A stretch of DNA of 64,000 nucleotides from positions 89,151-153,150 of the forward strand of contig JAYMGJ010000243.1 in the NCBI GenBank assembly GCA_037178675.1, written 5' to 3'. The notes under the pieces are model-generated. The model worked only from the letters and a program-made list of their open reading frames with translations, did not search any database and was not told where the DNA came from. The position numbers were made by a program, and so were the translations under genes. Below, one piece after another: positions 58,709 through 64,000 of this stretch. Within the stretch, counting starts at the first letter, position 1; every line of letters starts with the position of its first letter. The DNA is from Scleroderma bovista. Taxonomy: Eukaryota > Basidiomycota > Agaricomycetes > Boletales > Sclerodermataceae.

Positions 58709-60010
58709 ATGGGGTGCAAGCAAACTCCTCCACTACCCTTTGAAATCATCGTCTACATCCTCGAGAGCTACGTAGACACAAACAGCAGGCTCGATGGGGA
58801 TTATATGGTCATCCCCTTCGTATCCCAGTCCAAGTTTATACAGGACTGTAAATTCGTGCGCAACTGTTCCCTGGTATCAACGCATTGGAACGCTGCGTCG
58901 AGGGACGTCCTTTCTCGTCTGCGGACCATCGTAGGTGCGTCGGCAGTTGTACTCACAGATCCCCCACACAAACGGGTCGCCCTCCTTTTCCTAGGCAAGT
59001 GCTCTAATGCCCAGGCCTACCTGAATCTTCTCGATGTACAATCAACTCGTTCCTACCCCATCCGACATCTCGTATTTTACATGGGTGAGAGGCCAACGAA
59101 AGAGCGAGACAAGCTAGGACACCTAGCGACAGAACTCCTCTACAAATGCACCTCGCTGCACTTTCTCGAGGTCGACAGCGGCGGCATGTCCCTGCGCAGG
59201 GTGCTCTCCTCCCCGGTCCCATTCGGAAAGGCCATGCCAACCTTCGCCTTCCTGCGCCAACTCTCCATCCGCTTCCACCCCCTTGCAGATGTAGCAGGCT
59301 TCCTTCAGCACTGTCCCAACCTCAAGGCTTTCTACCTGACTGGGTCCACATACATGCCCGTACTCGAAAATTCAGTCGAGAAGGTCACTGCAGTCTTCCC
59401 TTGGTCGTCCCCTCTCCCGTCGTTCAGCCTTAACGAACTCCACATCTTCGACTCCGACTTCACAGCGGAGGAGTGCCGCTGGCTCCTCACGTCATCCCTC
59501 CACACACTCACCACCCTCCACCTCTTCCACGTCTGGGCCCTCTCCCCACTTGCGTCCGTCCTCGCCCTCACGAGCGCCGTAAAGCACCTTTACCTCCGGC
59601 CCCTGCGCACCTCCCGATTCCAGGGCGTCAAGGACAACTACCTCCCCATCCTAGCTTCGCTTAAGGGACTCAAGACCCTCCGTTTAGACGGACTTGAAGG
59701 GTTCTGGACAACTGTCTTCGTGGCCATCGCTGACACTGGCAAGCTTGAGAGTCTCGACGTGGAACTCAGGCTGGAAGTCGTCGAGCCCCTCGTCCAGGTG
59801 TTGTCCCACCCCGAATGGCAGCGTGGCCTTCGCACGCTCGTCGTGAGGCACCGCAGATGCATGGATCATACTTGGAGATTGTCACGCGAGCGTGTCGAAG
59901 ATGCTCAGAAGCAGCTGGAAGAAGTGTGTGCAGGGAGAGACATTGTACTGCGTTGGATCACACTAGATCAACCTTCCATTTTGTACACTGGATATCGTAT
60001 GTCTTCATGA
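58709..60010 (+). CDS. F-box-like protein with degenerate leucine-rich repeats
   Basis: Single-exon gene, 433 codons. The start MGCKQTPPLPFEIIVYILES followed by VRNCSLVSTHWNAASRDVLS is the layout of a basidiomycete F-box (LP.EII..IL...) though the family is very diverse. The rest contains irregular LRR-like strands: LRQLSIRFHPLADVAGFLQH, CPNLKAFYLTG, SLNELHIFDSDFTAEECRWL, LHTLTTLHLFHV, LKGLKTLRLDGLEG and KLESLDVELRLEVVEPLVQV. F-box proteins recruit substrates to SCF ubiquitin ligases. Such genes are numerous and fast-evolving in agaricomycetes; a substrate cannot be inferred. Confidence 0.75.
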   Translation: MGCKQTPPLPFEIIVYILESYVDTNSRLDGDYMVIPFVSQSKFIQDCKFVRNCSLVSTHWNAASRDVLSRLRTIVGASAVVLTDPPHKRVALLFLGKCSNAQAYLNLLDVQSTRSYPIRHLVFYMGERPTKERDKLGHLATELLYKCTSLHFLEVDSGGMSLRRVLSSPVPFGKAMPTFAFLRQLSIRFHPLADVAGFLQHCPNLKAFYLTGSTYMPVLENSVEKVTAVFPWSSPLPSFSLNELHIFDSDFTAEECRWLLTSSLHTLTTLHLFHVWALSPLASVLALTSAVKHLYLRPLRTSRFQGVKDNYLPILASLKGLKTLRLDGLEGFWTTVFVAIADTGKLESLDVELRLEVVEPLVQVLSHPEWQRGLRTLVVRHRRCMDHTWRLSRERVEDAQKQLEEVCAGRDIVLRWITLDQPSILYTGYRMSS

Positions 60011-60293
60011 TGTGCACTCCTTGTAATATGGATATGCAAGTTTGTTTCAGCTACGAAATTTACAATATGGTATAAAAGTACAGTGTAAGTGCAGAAGTCG
60101 GGAATTACGGTGAGTTGGTAGGGAGTCTACTGCCGATGGACGTGGCAAGCGTAACTTGCAAATGATATTGCATCGTCGAGTATTAGGAGTATACGCATCA
60201 CATCCACACATCACAAGGTGGGAAAAGATGCATTGGATAGGATTCTGTAGGAATTATCTCACTAGAGAATGATGCTTATGGAGGTCCATCCAC
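60011..60293. other. Convergent intergenic region
   Basis: Less than 300 bases between the F-box-like and GYF gene stops; AT-rich and unremarkable. Confidence 0.4.
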
Positions 60294-63200
60294 TCATGAT
60301 CTGCCGCCCTTTTTCTTCTTGTTAACGACCTTGAAGCCCCACTCCTGCTGGGCGGGTTTCGGTTGGGTTTTCACCACGTCTGCGATCGAGACAGGCTTGC
60401 TGCCATTACCCACTGTACCTGTAGTAGCTCGTCGTATTGCAGCATCCGCTTTCCGCTTGCTCACGTACTCGGAAGCGAATCTGCGTCCGTCGAGCGTCGT
60501 GCTGTTTGCATAGATAAGGTCCGAGATGATTTCAATCGTCGACGGATCTGGATCGAGTGGGAACGATAGGAGCATCGAAGTAATCTCTTCCACTAGATCA
60601 GTTCGCAGCAGTCAGTAAGGATACTCGTCACGATACTATCAAACCCACAATTAACCGAGCTATTCAACCCTTTCAGCGACTCGGCCATCCATTTGAGAAA
60701 GTCATTCGATGGTATGATGGGGAACTCCTCTACACGGGGGGATGCTGCGGGTTTGGGGGCTGTTGCAATGACAGCTGTTGCCGGACGCATAGCGGTACCG
60801 TTTTGGCGGGTCCCAGTGGCAGTGGGTGCACCAGTGGCAGCCGAGGTAGGCGCAGGCACCACAGGGCGAGGTGGAACTGCTGCAAGCATGGCTGCTTTGC
60901 CATTCGCACCTACAGTCGTCCATGCGCTACCACCTGTACTCTGTACGCTCGGTACAACCTAGCATAGTGGTCACGACCCATTCACCTGACGAGTGGAGAC
61001 GAGACTGACCTTGAACGCAGTCTCTGCATAGGCTCGACGCGACGCAGCACTTGCCACACTCTCCTTCACGGGCACTTTCTTCCTCCTTTCCTCCTCCTCC
61101 TGGATCTCCTTCATGGATTTCTTCGTGGCAGAGGTAGCGACTGCGTTAGTCCAGACCGGTCCACTCGGAGTAGTGGTCATCGGGGAGGATGTTGGGGTAT
61201 CCTTTGAAGTTGTGTTCCGAGTTCCTGTTTGAGACGTTGGTAAACCCCAGGATGTAGTAAATGGCTGCGAATCATCGGGATTGGCGGCGGCGGCAGCGCT
61301 AACTCGGGCAAGACGCTCCCGTTCCTTCTCCGCAGCCTTGCGCGCCTCTGCTTTCTTTGCTTCTGCCTCCTGAATCTCACGCAAGCTCAACGCCACCGCA
61401 GGCTTCGCTTTCTTCGACTCCTCCTCCGTAGACCACACAGACTTGAGTGCAGGAGCTGCGGCTGCGGGAGTAGGTGATGGGCCCTTGGTGATGGTTTGGG
61501 CGAGGGTTGGAGGAGCGACCTTTTGTACAAGCAACGTCTGAACGTCACGCGCTGTTGATTTACCTCTTGGCTTGGATGCTACCTGAGGATCGGTACTGGC
61601 AGATGGTGGCTTCGCAGGCCGGGAAATTTCGATGAGTGCCACGGGTGCAGCTGCAGGTTCTATCACAGGTGCTTCAGGGGAAGTAGCAAGTGGAGGGTCT
61701 TCCTCGATGGGAGAAACGGTTAAACCGATGTCTTCCTCTGCCTCTTCATGAAGCTTATTATGCTGTCCGAGATTGCTGAAGGTCAGGCTGTTGGGTCCCG
61801 GAACTTCTTTCCACTCATCATCTGCTCCACCCAAGGATGCTGTTAGCCAAGGGGATGGGTCCTTGACCTTAGCCGCCATTTGGAGAGGTTGATTAGGTCG
61901 AGCCCAGTTCGATCCTTGCTGAGCTTGGGCTGGGGGGACAACAGGAGGCGTCGCGGGAGCGTCGAAGGTCCTTGTACGGCGGATAGGGGATGGGTCAGGC
62001 CAAGGTGAGGTAGCGCTAGGTTGTACGGCAGATGCAGGAGTATGTTGTATATGAGGGGAGTTTGACGCCTGTGTGGACACATCACCGAACGGGGACATGA
62101 CCTGGTGTTGCTGGGCAGATGGAAATGAAGCGGAGGACGTCTGAGGGTATTGGGACTGAGGATACTGAGATCCACTGAGACCATTGACTTCCACAACCTG
62201 TCGTGCCAATGGTGGGTCATGTTGACTGTTAAGACTACCCATGCCACAGTATGCCACATCGTTGACAGATTCTTGATTAAAACCGCAGACCTGATTCACA
62301 GAAACATCGGGAACTATTATGCTTGAGCCCATGCCACTATATCCGTTAGAGAAAGAGCGACGTTCGACTCCATTAAAGCCTTGGTTCAATGGACCTACAG
62401 CTGTCGGCCATGGAGATCCTCCGTTGTGATTGCCATATGTATCGAAAACGGAAGTTATGCCTGGAGCGCTGCTGTTGAATGATAATCGTGGATCAACCGT
62501 TGGATCTTGAAACGATGCTCGTGCTGAGAGTGCACGCCCCCCAAAGTTAGGATCACCAGAGTATATACCATTTCCAGAGCGTCCATTAAATGCAGATGCG
62601 TCCGGCGAGCCGCTACCAAATCTACCACCTCCCAGGGATGAAGACGGAGATTCGGAAGGGGTCGTGTTATTGAGGTAAGATGCATCTAGGGTTGCACTTC
62701 GGATTGCTCGTTGCGGTACAGGTTGGTATCCGTTAAAAGGACTATGGTCATGGGTAGGAGGATAACTTTGCAGCGATTCTGTACGGAGGGACAGCCCAGG
62801 TGGACCATTGACTGCAGGTGGCTGCACAAGGAAGATTTTTGCTCCGTTTGCACGTCGTTCCAGAATCCCAACAGGGACCCAATCATTATCCAGATGGGTA
62901 CGTCTCATGGGTAATTCAGGAGCGAAGTAGCCTTCATCGAACCATTTTTGCATGACATCAGCCCGGAACGGCCCTGTAAGAAGCGTTGACGGACATTAAG
63001 TGTATTCATAGAACTAGACTAACCCTGTTCTTGACCTTGGGGGTCCAGATACGACCATTCGATGCTCGCGGGATCGGCCAAACCAGGAGGGGGACCAGTG
63101 ACAGGAGAATTAATCGCTGACATTTGCTGATCCAGGTTGGAAGTATTTGGTTCCCCTACGCTCATGTCTGCAATACCTTGGACCACAGAGCCACCGCTCA

Positions 63201-63988
63201 GTGCCGACGAAGGACCGGTGCCTGGTGAGGGTATATCAGGACTGCCGGACGCGTGTTGTTGGTTCGTTCCTGTTGGACTAGCCCGTGGACGATCAAAGGT
63301 GCGAATTTCCTCCCCTTCTTTAATGTCGGATCCCCTCAGCACTTCATCCTTGTCATCGTCGCGTGCAGAAAGATCACCACCTGGTCCAGTGAGATTCACA
63401 GAAGGACGCCTTTTCGACCAAGAGTCACCGCTGTTGAGAACGCCATCAAAACCAGAACTGAAAGTACCCATCCTGTTACGTGGGGAAGGCAGCGCTTCAC
63501 GAGAGGCCGACGACCCGCCTTGTGTAGTAGACAGTGTTAATTTGCGTGGCATCGGCACAGGTTGTTCTTGATCAACAGATAAATGTCAGACTGGTAAGAC
63601 ACCTATAGATTGGTCGGGGTCACCTGCACTCTCCCTCCTTCTACTACTCATGAGAGAACCAAAGCGGTCGCGCGCTGGACCACCGCCCCCACCGCTCGAG
63701 TGGATCAGTCTGGATCTATCGGACGGCGAAGACAACGCGTTTATTAAATCAGTTGACTGACGGCGACGAATTTCGGAATTAAGAGGGCCAGCGAAAAGCT
63801 ACGTGCATCATGTGAGTGCAAATGCGTAAAGTGCAATTTCCGAGCCCTCGTCTGACCTTCTTCTCAGCTTCGTCCATTTCGCGCAAACCCGCAGGCTCAT
63901 TACCAACTTCGTGTACTATCCCCTCCCATCGTTCTACTTCGAGTCCCAAACCGCCTTTCCCGCCACCTTCCTTGTAGATTCTGAGCAT
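60294..63988 (-). CDS. GYF-domain protein, 5' end beyond the window
   Basis: Partial: the N-terminus lies to the right of position 64000. The last coding part inside the window includes EEMLRIYKEGGGKGGLGLEV near 63960. Then a Ser-rich N-terminal segment (PMPRKLTLSTTQGG) leads to the GYF domain at about 62900-63050: IEWSYLDPQGQEQGPF, ADVMQKWFDEGYFAPELPMR and DNDWVPVG. The remaining 800 residues are Ser/Pro/Gln/Ala-rich, with EIQEAEAKKAEARKAAEKER, a charged coiled stretch, and near the C-terminus EFPIIPSNDFLKWMAESLKG, ISDLIYANSTTLDGRRFASE, YVSKRKADAAIRR and the end VVNKKKKGGRS. This is the layout of Smy2/Syh1/GIGYF-type adaptors that bind proline-rich ligands and link to translation control and COPII traffic. 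The 63000-62950 intron splits GQEQ and GPF. Confidence 0.88.
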
Positions 63989-64000
63989 CTCTTCCTTCTG

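Overview
The window is a gene-dense piece of a fungal nuclear chromosome, most probably from a basidiomycete (Agaricomycotina). The reasons are many short GT-AG introns of about 46-70 nt in almost every gene, with a CTRAY-like branch site close to the AG; intergenic gaps of only 40-600 bp; and fungal gene families such as VAC8, ATG16, IES1, Cdc11-type septin, LYS1 and an Osh3-like oxysterol-binding protein. I see no transposon, tRNA, rRNA or CRISPR array. About 29 protein genes are supported, and only the last one (GYF) is cut by the window edge.

Left part (1-20.9 kb): an amino-acid permease; a large LRR-DH-PH protein that looks like a Rho GTPase exchange factor; the Elongator subunit ELP4; an Mss51-like MYND protein divergent from the inner-membrane peptidase IMP1; a TTC1-type TPR protein divergent from saccharopine dehydrogenase LYS1; an unrecognised low-complexity protein; the INO80 subunit IES1 divergent from the mitochondrial import chaperone TIM8; and a PlsC-type acyltransferase.

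Middle part (21-44 kb): a long alpha/beta hydrolase, a mucin-like single-pass membrane protein, a small three-exon unknown gene, a MIT-domain protein, the septin CDC11 divergent from mitochondrial MutS MSH1, the aconitase-family gene ACO2, an oxysterol-binding protein divergent from 6-phosphogluconate dehydrogenase GND1.

Right part (44.9-64 kb): an ASNSD1-like asparagine synthetase relative, prohibitin PHB1, a three-RRM PUB1/TIA1 protein, ATG16 divergent from VAC8, a secreted GH16 beta-glucanase, two single-exon genes (BAG-domain protein and F-box-like protein) and a GYF-domain translational/trafficking adaptor.

The layout is mostly housekeeping. The notable features are architectural: eight head-to-head gene pairs with short shared promoters, several of them functionally related (ATG16/VAC8; the Mss51-like/IMP1 mitochondrial pair; acyltransferase/hydrolase); an LRR-DH-PH fusion; and family motif departures in the Osh3-like protein and the hydrolase. 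I did not find a convincing new multi-gene system. All exon structures were read by eye from frame continuity and splice consensus, so small exon-boundary errors are possible.
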